Assembly: GCF_003028575.1 (NCBI RefSeq)
Contig: NZ_PYUD01000001.1
Location: 558,001 to 622,000 of the forward strand
DNA: 64,000 nt
DNA from: Halomonas urumqiensis
Lineage (GTDB): Bacteria > Pseudomonadota > Gammaproteobacteria > Pseudomonadales > Halomonadaceae
Direction of reading: 5' to 3'
Both the position numbers and the translations under genes were made by a program. Below, piece by piece: positions 57,039 through 64,000 of the stretch. The notes beneath the pieces are model-generated. The model was not told the origin of the DNA. It searched no databases and saw only the letters and a program-made list of their open reading frames with translations. Position 1 is the stretch's first letter; each line of letters starts with the position of its first letter.

Positions 57039-58811
57039 GTGAACCCAAAGCGTTACCTGCCCATCCTCCAGTGGCTGCCCGGTTATGGCCGCGAGCCCCT
57101 GACCCGCGACCTGCTGGCGGCGGTGATCGTGACGATCATGCTGATCCCTCAGTCGCTGGCCTACGCCATGCTGGCCGGGCTTCCCCCGGAGACGGGGCTC
57201 TATGCCAGCATCGTGCCGCTGGTGGTCTATGCCTTATTCGGTACCAGCCGCACCCTGGCGGTGGGGCCGGTGGCGGTGGTCTCGCTGATGACGGCGGCGG
57301 CAGTAGGGCAGATCGCCCCACAAGGCTCTCCGGAATACCTTGGTGCGGCCCTGGTGCTGGCACTGATGTCCGGGCTGATGCTGACTGTGATGGGTGTGGC
57401 GCGGCTGGGTTTTCTGGCCAACTTCCTGAGCCACCCGGTGATCTCGGGATTCATCACCGCCTCGGGGCTGATCATTGCCGCCAGCCAGCTCAAGCATGTA
57501 CTGGGGGTGGAGGCCAGCGGCCATCATCTGGTCGCACTGCTTGCCAGCTTGGCGGGCAGCCTGGCTGAGGTTAACGCCCCGACCCTGGCTATCGGCCTGG
57601 GTGTGCTGGCTTTCCTGCTCATCGCGCGGCGCTGGCTGACACCCACCTTGCGCCGGCTGGGCGTGCCGGCCCGGCCGGCGGAGATGTTGACCAAGGCGGC
57701 GCCGATCCTCGCCGTGGCGGTGACCACGCTTGCCACTTGGGGAATGGGGTTGGACGCGAATGGTGTGGCCGTGGTCGGCAGCGTGCCAGCGGGCCTGCCG
57801 CCGCTGACCCTGCCCGGCTTCGACAGCGGCCTGTGGCGTCAGCTCTTCGTGGCAGCACTGTTGATCAGCATCGTCGGCTTCGTCGAGTCGGTGTCGGTGG
57901 GCCAGACGCTGGCCGCCAAGCGCCGCCAGCGCATCGACCCGAACCAGGAGCTGATTGGCCTTGGCACCTCCAACATCGCTGCCTCGTTTACCGGCGGCAT
58001 GCCAGTGACCGGTGGCTTCGCACGCTCGGTGGTGAACTTCGACGCTGGTGCCGAGACCCCGGCGGCAGGCGCCTTCACGGCGCTGGGTATCGGCTTGGCG
58101 GCACTGCTGCTGACCCCGCTGATCGCCTATCTGCCGATCGCCACCCTGGCGGCCACCATCATCGTCGCCGTGCTCTCGCTGGTCGACTTACCTGCCATCA
58201 AGCGCACCTGGGACTACTCGCGCAGCGATGCCGCGGCGATGCTCGCCACCATCCTGGTGACCATGGGCCATGGGGTCGAGAGTGGCATCACGGTGGGGGT
58301 TGGTCTGTCGCTGGCACTGCACCTGTACCGTACCAGCCGTCCCCACAGCGCCGTGGTGGGACGGGTCCCCGGTACCGAGCACTTCCGCAACGTGCAGCGC
58401 CATGAGGTGGAGACCGACGAGCATCTGTCGATCCTGCGGGTCGATGAGGGACTCTATTTCGCCAACGCGCGCTACCTCGAGGATACCGTGATGGAGCTGG
58501 CCGCCCGTCAGCCTGGCCTTGCGCACATCGTGCTGGCCTGCCAGGCGGTCAACGTCATCGATGCCTCGGCGCTGGAGAGCCTTGAGGCCATCAACGCGCG
58601 GCTCAAGGATGCCGATGTGACCCTTCATCTGGCCGAGGTCAAGGGGCCAGTGATGGACAGGCTGCACAACACCGCGTTGTGTCGTGAGCTCACCGGACAA
58701 GTGTTCCTCAGTACCTTTGACGCGTGGCGGGCACTGCATGACGAGCGCGACGCGACGCAGCTGCCGAGCGCCAGCACCTCGCGGTCCACGGCCCGCCAGG
58801 CGGCCCCCTGA
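57039..58811 (+). CDS. SulP-family anion transporter with STAS domain
   Basis: Sulfate/bicarbonate-type transporter. The membrane part (about residues 1–420) carries the SulP signature IPQSLAYAMLAGLPPETGLY near residue 38. It also has VSVGQTLAAKRRQRIDPNQELIGLGTSN. The cytosolic STAS domain (about 440–560) ends the protein, with the conserved VIDASALESLE loop. GTG 57039 is the likely start: TGAGAG lies before it, and only 10 bp separate it from the preceding stop. In this cluster it probably exports the sulfite or sulfate produced by the dioxygenase. Confidence 0.9.
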   Translation: MNPKRYLPILQWLPGYGREPLTRDLLAAVIVTIMLIPQSLAYAMLAGLPPETGLYASIVPLVVYALFGTSRTLAVGPVAVVSLMTAAAVGQIAPQGSPEYLGAALVLALMSGLMLTVMGVARLGFLANFLSHPVISGFITASGLIIAASQLKHVLGVEASGHHLVALLASLAGSLAEVNAPTLAIGLGVLAFLLIARRWLTPTLRRLGVPARPAEMLTKAAPILAVAVTTLATWGMGLDANGVAVVGSVPAGLPPLTLPGFDSGLWRQLFVAALLISIVGFVESVSVGQTLAAKRRQRIDPNQELIGLGTSNIAASFTGGMPVTGGFARSVVNFDAGAETPAAGAFTALGIGLAALLLTPLIAYLPIATLAATIIVAVLSLVDLPAIKRTWDYSRSDAAAMLATILVTMGHGVESGITVGVGLSLALHLYRTSRPHSAVVGRVPGTEHFRNVQRHEVETDEHLSILRVDEGLYFANARYLEDTVMELAARQPGLAHIVLACQAVNVIDASALESLEAINARLKDADVTLHLAEVKGPVMDRLHNTALCRELTGQVFLSTFDAWRALHDERDATQLPSASTSRSTARQAAP

Positions 58812-58890
58812 GCCTCTCACCCCTGGGCCTTATCCACCCGAGTCTTTAAACACCCAACCGCATCCTTGCGATGCTCAAAGGAGAGAAAAA

Positions 58891-59352
58891 GTGGACTGGA
58901 GTTCATCCCTGCAGGGGCTGGCCGGTGGCATCCTCATCGGCCTTTCCGCAACCTGGTTGATGGCCACCCTTGGCCGTATCGCCGGTATCAGCGGCATTAT
59001 CGGCAATCTGATCACCGTGCGGCCCCGTGGCGACAGCGCCTGGCGCATTACCTTCCTGCTCGGCCTGATCAGCGGGCCCATGCTGCTGATGCTACTGGGC
59101 GGAAACCTGGGCAATGTGGCGGGTGCGCCGGGTGAAGTGATCGGTCAGCCGGCGGGTGGCGTCGTACTGATGCTGGTGGCCGGACTGCTGGTGGGGGTGG
59201 GCACGGGCCTTGGCAGCGGCTGCACCAGCGGGCACGGCGTGTGTGGTCTTGCGCGTCTCTCGCCGCGCTCGCTTGCCGCGACGCTGACCTTCCTGGCCAC
59301 GGCCATCGTCACCGTCTTCGTTGTCGGCCAGTTGAGTGGAGGTGGCGCATGA
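58891..59352 (+). CDS. YeeE/YedE-type transporter subunit A
   Basis: Membrane protein of 153 residues with four or five helices. The signature GLGSGCTSGHGVCGLARLSPRS contains the two cysteines that handle thiosulfate or persulfide sulfur in YeeE relatives. It starts with GTG, preceded by AAAGGAGAG. Its stop overlaps the next gene (ATGA). The pair equals PmpA/PmpB-type half-transporters of sulfide-responsive operons. Proposed role: uptake or export of reduced sulfur. Confidence 0.88.
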   Translation: MDWSSSLQGLAGGILIGLSATWLMATLGRIAGISGIIGNLITVRPRGDSAWRITFLLGLISGPMLLMLLGGNLGNVAGAPGEVIGQPAGGVVLMLVAGLLVGVGTGLGSGCTSGHGVCGLARLSPRSLAATLTFLATAIVTVFVVGQLSGGGA

Positions 59353-59801
59353 GCACAAATCGTCAAGCACGCTCGAACAACGGGACACTCAAGGCATTCG
59401 CCGGTTATATCGCCGGGCTGCTGTTCGGCCTGGGACTTGCGATCTCCGGCATGACCGATCCGGCACGCGTCATCGGCTTTCTTGACCTGGCCGGCGCCTG
59501 GGACCCGACGCTGATGTTCGTGCTGGGCGGTGCCGTGGTGACCAATTTCATCGGTTACCGGATGGTACTGCGCCGGCCTCACCCCTTGCTCGAGGGGGGC
59601 TTTCAGATTCCCACCCGGCGTGACCTCGATGCCCGCTTGATCGGTGGCGCGGCCTTGTTCGGCATCGGCTGGGGGCTCTCCGGTTACTGCCCCGGGCCGG
59701 CCTTTGCATCGCTCGCCGGCCTGAGCCTGCCGCTTGCCGCCATGCTGGTCGCCATGGTCGCGGGCTGGTTCCTGGCCCGGGTGGTGCCCACCAGAGGCTG
59801 A
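59349..59801 (+). CDS. YeeE/YedE-type transporter subunit B (DUF6691)
   Basis: Second half-transporter, 150 residues. Helices and the conserved GISGMTDPARVIGFLDLAGAWDPTL-like segment (LAISGMTDPARVIGFLDL) are followed by IGGAALFGIGWGLSGYCPGPAFASL with the single functional cysteine. Coupled by ATGA to subunit A. It ends 6 bp before the end of the convergent DsbG-like gene. Confidence 0.88.
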   Translation: MSTNRQARSNNGTLKAFAGYIAGLLFGLGLAISGMTDPARVIGFLDLAGAWDPTLMFVLGGAVVTNFIGYRMVLRRPHPLLEGGFQIPTRRDLDARLIGGAALFGIGWGLSGYCPGPAFASLAGLSLPLAAMLVAMVAGWFLARVVPTRG

Positions 59802-59807
59802 TGGCGC

Positions 59808-60575
59808 TCAACCGCCGGGGGCGGGGCCACCCATTGCCTCAATAAGTTGCTCGGGGTCGGGTAGCCCCTCGATGCGTTCGAGCCGGTCACTCTCGCGGTA
59901 CAGCGTGGTGGGGGTGGCGATCAGGTTGAGCTCATCGAACAACTGGTTGTTGGCGTAGACCTGCTCTTCGATGTCACGAGGCTGTGCCGAGGGTTGGATC
60001 TCCTCGCCGTCACCGCTGTGGGAGTGAAGTGCCGCCGCCGGGTCATCGGCGCCCAGCAATGCCGAGGCCTTGGCGGGGCTATCCGATTCGAGAATGCCGA
60101 CCATGATATGGCGTAGTTGCACCGCGCCTGCCTCCACCCAGGGACGGCTTTGCTCCCAGAACTGACGGCAATACGGGCAGTTGGGATCGGTGAAGGTGTA
60201 CAGTACGCGCTCAGCATCGGCGCGGCCATCGGCGATCCAGTGGCTTTCCTCGAGCCGTTGCCAGAGCTCGGCGTTCTGCGCGGCACGCACGTGGGTATCC
60301 AGGGCGGCGGCGGAAAGGTCGCTACCCTCGGCATCCACCAGCGTGCCGACCACCGCGTGTTCGCCACCCGGCAGCAGGTAGATGGCCACTTCACCGCCCT
60401 GGTAGCTGGCAGCGTAGCCGGTCAGTCCTTCCGGGGCTTCGAACTCGGCATGGATAGTGAGCCCCTGGGCAGTGAGCGCCTCGACGGGGGCGGGCCAGGG
60501 TGTTTCAGCGAATGCCACGGGGCAGGCGGCAAGCATGAGCAGGGCAGGTGTGAGCGAGCAAGTGGAAAATCGCAT
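59808..60575 (-). CDS. dsbG: Periplasmic thiol:disulfide isomerase, DsbG/DsbC-like
   Basis: Signal peptide (ends VAFA, about residue 23), N-terminal dimerisation region, and a C-terminal thioredoxin-like domain with Cys133-Pro-Tyr-Cys136 in TDPNCPYCRQFW. The cis-proline loop is TPTTLY near residue 220. CPYC is typical of DsbG; DsbC usually has CGYC. A second region, GLTGYAASYQGGEVAIYLLPGGEHAVVGTLVD, is the DsbG N-domain. Length 255. It points into the sulfur operon from the other side and may protect periplasmic cysteines, but no operon link exists. Confidence 0.88.
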   Translation of the reverse strand: MRFSTCSLTPALLMLAACPVAFAETPWPAPVEALTAQGLTIHAEFEAPEGLTGYAASYQGGEVAIYLLPGGEHAVVGTLVDAEGSDLSAAALDTHVRAAQNAELWQRLEESHWIADGRADAERVLYTFTDPNCPYCRQFWEQSRPWVEAGAVQLRHIMVGILESDSPAKASALLGADDPAAALHSHSGDGEEIQPSAQPRDIEEQVYANNQLFDELNLIATPTTLYRESDRLERIEGLPDPEQLIEAMGGPAPGG

Positions 60576-60680
60576 GGTGTCGTTCCAGGGCAGTCATAAG
60601 AGTGGTGGCGGCTGGGCGATGATGGCCTGACCCGTTACAATATGGCAACGCTATCTTGCCCCTCCACCCGGATCACGCCC

Positions 60681-61163
60681 ATGCATTGCCCCTTCTGCGG
60701 AACCCACGACACCAAGGTCACAGACTCGCGGTTGGTGGCCGAGGGCGACCAGGTGCGGCGGCGTCGCCAGTGCGTGTCCTGTGCCGAGCGCTTCACTACC
60801 TACGAAACCGCTGAACTGGTGATGCCTCGGGTGATCAAGGGCGACGGCTCCCGTGAGGCGTTCGATGTGATCAAGTTGCGTGCCGGCATGCTGCGCGCGC
60901 TGGAGAAACGTCCGGTGAGTGCCGAAGCCATTGAAGCTGCGGTAGAGCGCATTCGCCAGACGCTGCGCGCCCGGGGGGATCGCGAGATCCACGCCCGCGA
61001 CATCGGCGAGGAGGTGATGCACGCCCTGAAGCGTCTCGACCAGGTGGCGTATATCCGCTTCGCTTCGGTCTACCGTAGCTTTCAGGACATCGACGAGTTC
61101 CGCGCCGAGATCGATCGTCTGGCGCAGGAGCCTAGCTTCCAACCCGACGACCCCAAGCGCTGA
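60681..61163 (+). CDS. nrdR: Transcriptional repressor NrdR
   Basis: ATP/dATP-sensing repressor of ribonucleotide reductase genes. The zinc ribbon uses Cys3, Cys6, Cys31 and Cys34 (MHCPFC…CVSC). The ATP-cone follows, starting [25 protein letters not shown] 60681 starts the zinc ribbon directly. Length 160. It precedes ribD as in most gammaproteobacteria, but the usual adjacency to glyA is broken here by a 6.7-kb segment. Confidence 0.97.
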   Translation: MHCPFCGTHDTKVTDSRLVAEGDQVRRRRQCVSCAERFTTYETAELVMPRVIKGDGSREAFDVIKLRAGMLRALEKRPVSAEAIEAAVERIRQTLRARGDREIHARDIGEEVMHALKRLDQVAYIRFASVYRSFQDIDEFRAEIDRLAQEPSFQPDDPKR

Positions 61164-61207
61164 CGCAGTACGTTGCTGCTTTTTTTGATCACTACCAGGG
61201 ATACTCC

Positions 61208-62353
61208 ATGGCCAAGCAGCCCCCAGAAGCCTGGATGGCCCGGGCGCTCGAATTGGCCCGTCGTGGCCGCTACACCACCCATCCCAATCCACGCGTGGGT
61301 TGCGTGCTGGTCAAGCACGACCGCGTGGTCGGTGAGGGCTGGCACGAGCGCGCCGGCGAACCGCATGCCGAGGTGCATGCGCTTCGCCAGGCCGCAGGCA
61401 ACGCGCGTGGCGCCACCGCTTATGTGACGCTCGAGCCTTGCTCCCATCAGGGGCGTACCGGGCCCTGCGCGGTCGCGCTTATCGAGGCTGGCGTAGGCAA
61501 GGTAGAGGTGGCCATGGCCGACCCCAATCCGGCGGTGGCGGGGCGCGGCATCGCCATGCTGCGGGACGCCGGCATCGAGGTGGCACTCGGCCTGCTCGAA
61601 GACCAGGCACGCGAGCTCAATCCCGGGTTCATCATGCGCATGGACCATGGACGCCCCTATGTGCGTCTCAAGATGGCCATGAGCCTGGATGGCCGGACCG
61701 CCATGCGTTCCGGCGAGTCGCAGTGGATCACCGGCCCCGAGGCGCGCCGTGAGGTGCAGCGCCTGCGCGCCCGCGCAAGCGCGGTGATGACCGGCGTGGA
61801 ATCGGTGATCTTCGACAACTCACGGCTGACCGTGCGCCCCGACCAGCTTGCGCTTCCCGATGCAGAGGCCATCGCCGCGCGCCAGCCGCTGCGGGTGGTG
61901 GTGGATACCCGGCTGCGCCTGCCCCAGGCGGCGGCTTGCCTGCGCGAGCCGGGGCGTACCCTGGCGGTGGCGGGCCTTGGCGTCGATGAAGAGCACCGCC
62001 AACGGCTCGAGGAAGCCGGCGCCGAAGTGCTGGAGATGCCCATCGGAGAACAGGGCCGCGTCGATCTGCATGCTCTTCTTACCCACCTGGCCGACGTGGA
62101 GCAGATCAACGACGTGTTGCTCGAGACCGGCGCGACCCTGGCTGGTGCCATGCTCGACGCCGGCCTGGTCGACGAGATGCACTTTTTCATGGCGCCGACG
62201 CTTCTCGGCGGCGAGGCGCGGCCCATGTTCGAGTTGCCCGGTCTTGCCACCATGGATCAACAGCGTCCGCTGGATATTCTCGACATACGTGCTGTGGGCC
62301 GCGACTGGCGGATCATCGCGCGGCCTCAGCGAAGCTCGCCACCAAAAGCCTGA
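61208..62353 (+). CDS. ribD: Bifunctional riboflavin deaminase/reductase RibD
   Basis: Second and third steps of riboflavin synthesis. The deaminase domain holds His53-Ala-Glu55, Pro77-Cys78 and Cys87 (HAEV, LEPCSHQGRTGPC). The reductase domain (about residues 150–370) begins RPYVRLKMAMSLDGRTA. Length 381. It follows nrdR by 44 bp. The next gene is an ABC exporter rather than ribE. Confidence 0.97.
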   Translation: MAKQPPEAWMARALELARRGRYTTHPNPRVGCVLVKHDRVVGEGWHERAGEPHAEVHALRQAAGNARGATAYVTLEPCSHQGRTGPCAVALIEAGVGKVEVAMADPNPAVAGRGIAMLRDAGIEVALGLLEDQARELNPGFIMRMDHGRPYVRLKMAMSLDGRTAMRSGESQWITGPEARREVQRLRARASAVMTGVESVIFDNSRLTVRPDQLALPDAEAIAARQPLRVVVDTRLRLPQAAACLREPGRTLAVAGLGVDEEHRQRLEEAGAEVLEMPIGEQGRVDLHALLTHLADVEQINDVLLETGATLAGAMLDAGLVDEMHFFMAPTLLGGEARPMFELPGLATMDQQRPLDILDIRAVGRDWRIIARPQRSSPPKA

Positions 62354-62429
62354 CAACAATTCTCATTCCGCTCTGGAGGTTTGGCCGTGGCCTCCGGTAA
62401 GCTTGCCGCCTCGCCACAAGGAATCCCGC

Positions 62430-64000
62430 ATGTCTTCACACGCCACCGCCAACAGCTTTCATGCCTTGAAGCGCCTGCTGCGCTACGCCAGGGGCTACCG
62501 GCGCCGGATTATCGCGGCGACCGTCTGTTCGATCATCAACAAGCTCTTCGATATCGCCCCCGAGATCCTGATCGGCGTGGCGATCGACGTGGTGGTCAAC
62601 CAGGAGCGCAGTTTCGTGGCGCGGGCAGGCTTCGAATCCGCCCAGGAACAGATATTCGTGCTGGCGGTGCTGACCTTCTTCATCTGGGCGGGGGAGTCGA
62701 TCTTCGAGTACCTCTACCAGATCCTGTGGCGCAACCTCGCCCAGCGCCTGCAGGCCGACATGCGCCAGGATACCTACGAACACGCCCAGCGCCTGGACAT
62801 GGCATTCTTCGAGTCGCGCAGCTCCGGCCAGCTGGTGGCCACCATGAACGACGACGTCAACCAGCTCGAGCGCTTCCTGGATGGCGGCGCCAACGCGCTG
62901 ATCCAGGTGGGTGTCACCGTGGTGGCGGTGGGCGCGGTGTTCTTCGTCATTTCGCCGCTGATCGCGCTGCTCGCCTTCACGCCGATTCCGCTGATCATCT
63001 GGGGAGCCTTCTTCTTCCAGCGCAAGGCCGGCCCGCTGTATGCCGATGTGCGCGAGAAGGTCGGTGACCTGGCAAGCCGGCTCTCCAATAACCTGGCCGG
63101 CATCGCCACCATCAAGAGCTTCACCAGCGAGACTCGCGAGGCCGACCGGCTGCGCGAGGTCAGCGAAGCCTACGTGACCGCCAATCGCCGGGCGATTCGC
63201 GTCAGCTCGGCGTTCATCCCGGTGATCCGCATGGCGATTCTGGCCGGCTTCCTGGCGACCTTTACCGTGGGCGGCATGATGGCGCTGCGCGGCGACCTCA
63301 ACGTTGGGGCCTACGGCGTGCTGGTGTTCCTTACCCAGCGCCTGCTGTGGCCGTTGACCGGGCTTGCCGAGGTGATCGACCTGTTCGAACGTGCCATGGC
63401 CAGCACCCGGCGCATTCTCGACCTGTTGGCGGTGCCGATCACCGTGCGCGACAACCACGACCGCTCGCTGGCCAAGCCGGTGCGCGGCGAGGTGAGCTTC
63501 GAGGCCGTGAGCTTTCGCTATGTCAGCAGCGGCGTGGGCGTCGACGGTATCAGCCTGCATGTGCCGGCGGGCCATACCCTGGCGCTGGTGGGCGCCACGG
63601 GCTCCGGTAAATCCACGCTGATCAAGCTGCTGCTGCGCTTCTACGACCCCAGCGCCGGTAACGTCTGCATCGATGGCCAGCCGATTGGCGAGGTGAGTCT
63701 GCGCTCGTTGCGCCAGTCGATTGGCCTGGTCAGCCAGGATGTCTACCTGTTCGAAGGTTCGGTACGCGACAACATCGCCTATGGCCGGCCCGAGGCCAGT
63801 GACGCCGAAGTGGTCGAGGCGGCGCGCACCGCCGAGGCTTGGGAGTTCATCCAGGCGTTGCCGGAAGGGCTCGGCACCGCCGTGGGCGAGCGCGGCGTGC
63901 GGCTCTCGGGTGGGCAGCGTCAACGGCTGTCGCTCGCTCGTGCGTTGCTCAAGGATCCGCCCATCCTCGTGCTGGACGAAGCCACCAGCGCGGTGGACAA
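62430..64000 (+). CDS. ABC exporter with fused membrane and ATPase domains, cut at window edge
   Basis: Six-helix exporter half fused to an ATPase, of the MsbA/LmrA fold. I translated it from the + strand. It begins MSSHATANSFHALKRLLRYA, has DMAFFESRSSGQLVATMNDDVNQLERF in the membrane part, then Walker A GATGSGKST, the Q-loop SQDVYLFEG, signature LSGGQRQRLSLARALL and Walker B ILVLDEATSAVD at the edge. About 525 codons are present; 50–80 more would complete it. AAGGAA precedes the ATG. No substrate can be given, though such genes often export lipids or drugs. Confidence 0.9.
   Translation, partial: MSSHATANSFHALKRLLRYARGYRRRIIAATVCSIINKLFDIAPEILIGVAIDVVVNQERSFVARAGFESAQEQIFVLAVLTFFIWAGESIFEYLYQILWRNLAQRLQADMRQDTYEHAQRLDMAFFESRSSGQLVATMNDDVNQLERFLDGGANALIQVGVTVVAVGAVFFVISPLIALLAFTPIPLIIWGAFFFQRKAGPLYADVREKVGDLASRLSNNLAGIATIKSFTSETREADRLREVSEAYVTANRRAIRVSSAFIPVIRMAILAGFLATFTVGGMMALRGDLNVGAYGVLVFLTQRLLWPLTGLAEVIDLFERAMASTRRILDLLAVPITVRDNHDRSLAKPVRGEVSFEAVSFRYVSSGVGVDGISLHVPAGHTLALVGATGSGKSTLIKLLLRFYDPSAGNVCIDGQPIGEVSLRSLRQSIGLVSQDVYLFEGSVRDNIAYGRPEASDAEVVEAARTAEAWEFIQALPEGLGTAVGERGVRLSGGQRQRLSLARALLKDPPILVLDEATSAVD

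Overview
The window is a GC-rich stretch of a gammaproteobacterial chromosome, most likely Halomonas or a close relative (Halomonadaceae). Three things point there: the conserved order nnr–tsaE–amiB–mutL–miaA–hfq–hflX–hflK–hflC–hisZ–purA; the acidic character of many predicted proteins; and the tesA/ybbAP, glyA…nrdR–ribD and pepN–ybaN–yajQ neighbourhoods. The genus is an inference from gene content only. I saw no tRNA, rRNA, CRISPR array, insertion sequence or phage gene.

Layout. 1–14.6 kb: housekeeping core (queG fragment, NAD(P)HX repair, tsaE, amidase, mismatch repair, tRNA modification, Hfq, HflX, HflKC, hisZ, purA). 14.7–24.6 kb: a six-gene minus-strand operon for a c-di-GMP-controlled, synthase-dependent acidic exopolysaccharide. 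It resembles an alginate operon but carries a UDP-glucose dehydrogenase in the algD position. It also has Alg8-like and Alg44-like subunits, two polysaccharide lyases (PL14 and PL5) and a double-length AlgK-like Sel1 lipoprotein. 25–31.7 kb: cobO, a RimK-like ATP-grasp ligase facing a GNAT acetyltransferase between heptamer repeat arrays, yajQ, ybaN and pepN. 31.8–41.5 kb: a CPA2 antiporter, lemA with an M48 protease, a VOC protein, an acidic lipoprotein, a cold-shock protein, a LysE exporter, ettA and a small conserved protein. 41.6–49.6 kb: a short LOV photoreceptor, MFS and EamA transporters, a SelW-like protein, a Phd/RelE-type toxin–antitoxin pair and tesA/ybbA/ybbP. 49.6–54 kb: tandem-PPK2 polyphosphate:AMP phosphotransferase, an unrecognised periplasmic protein and glyA. 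54.2–60.6 kb: an accessory segment between glyA and nrdR with a decayed beta-CASP-like metallo-beta-lactamase gene, a sulfide/persulfide operon (DUF2892, persulfide dioxygenase, SulP, two YeeE/YedE halves) and a DsbG-like isomerase. 60.7 kb to the end: nrdR, ribD and a truncated ABC exporter.

How it works together. The 14.7–24.6 kb operon reads as one machine. The dehydrogenase makes the nucleotide-uronate, the GT2 synthase polymerises and exports it, the PilZ subunit gates it with c-di-GMP, and the periplasmic lyases and Sel1 lipoprotein process and guide the chain. UDP-glucose dehydrogenase, rather than GDP-mannose dehydrogenase, together with a His-to-Glu change at a position I recall as important in Alg8, suggests the polymer may be a glucuronan rather than alginate. 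This is the strongest candidate for an undescribed system.

A second theme is repeat biology. Perfect or near-perfect 15-bp in-frame tandem duplications occur at unstructured ends or linkers of five genes. Heptamer arrays sit between genes. Two intergenic hairpin elements share flanking sequence while their inner stems differ but still pair.
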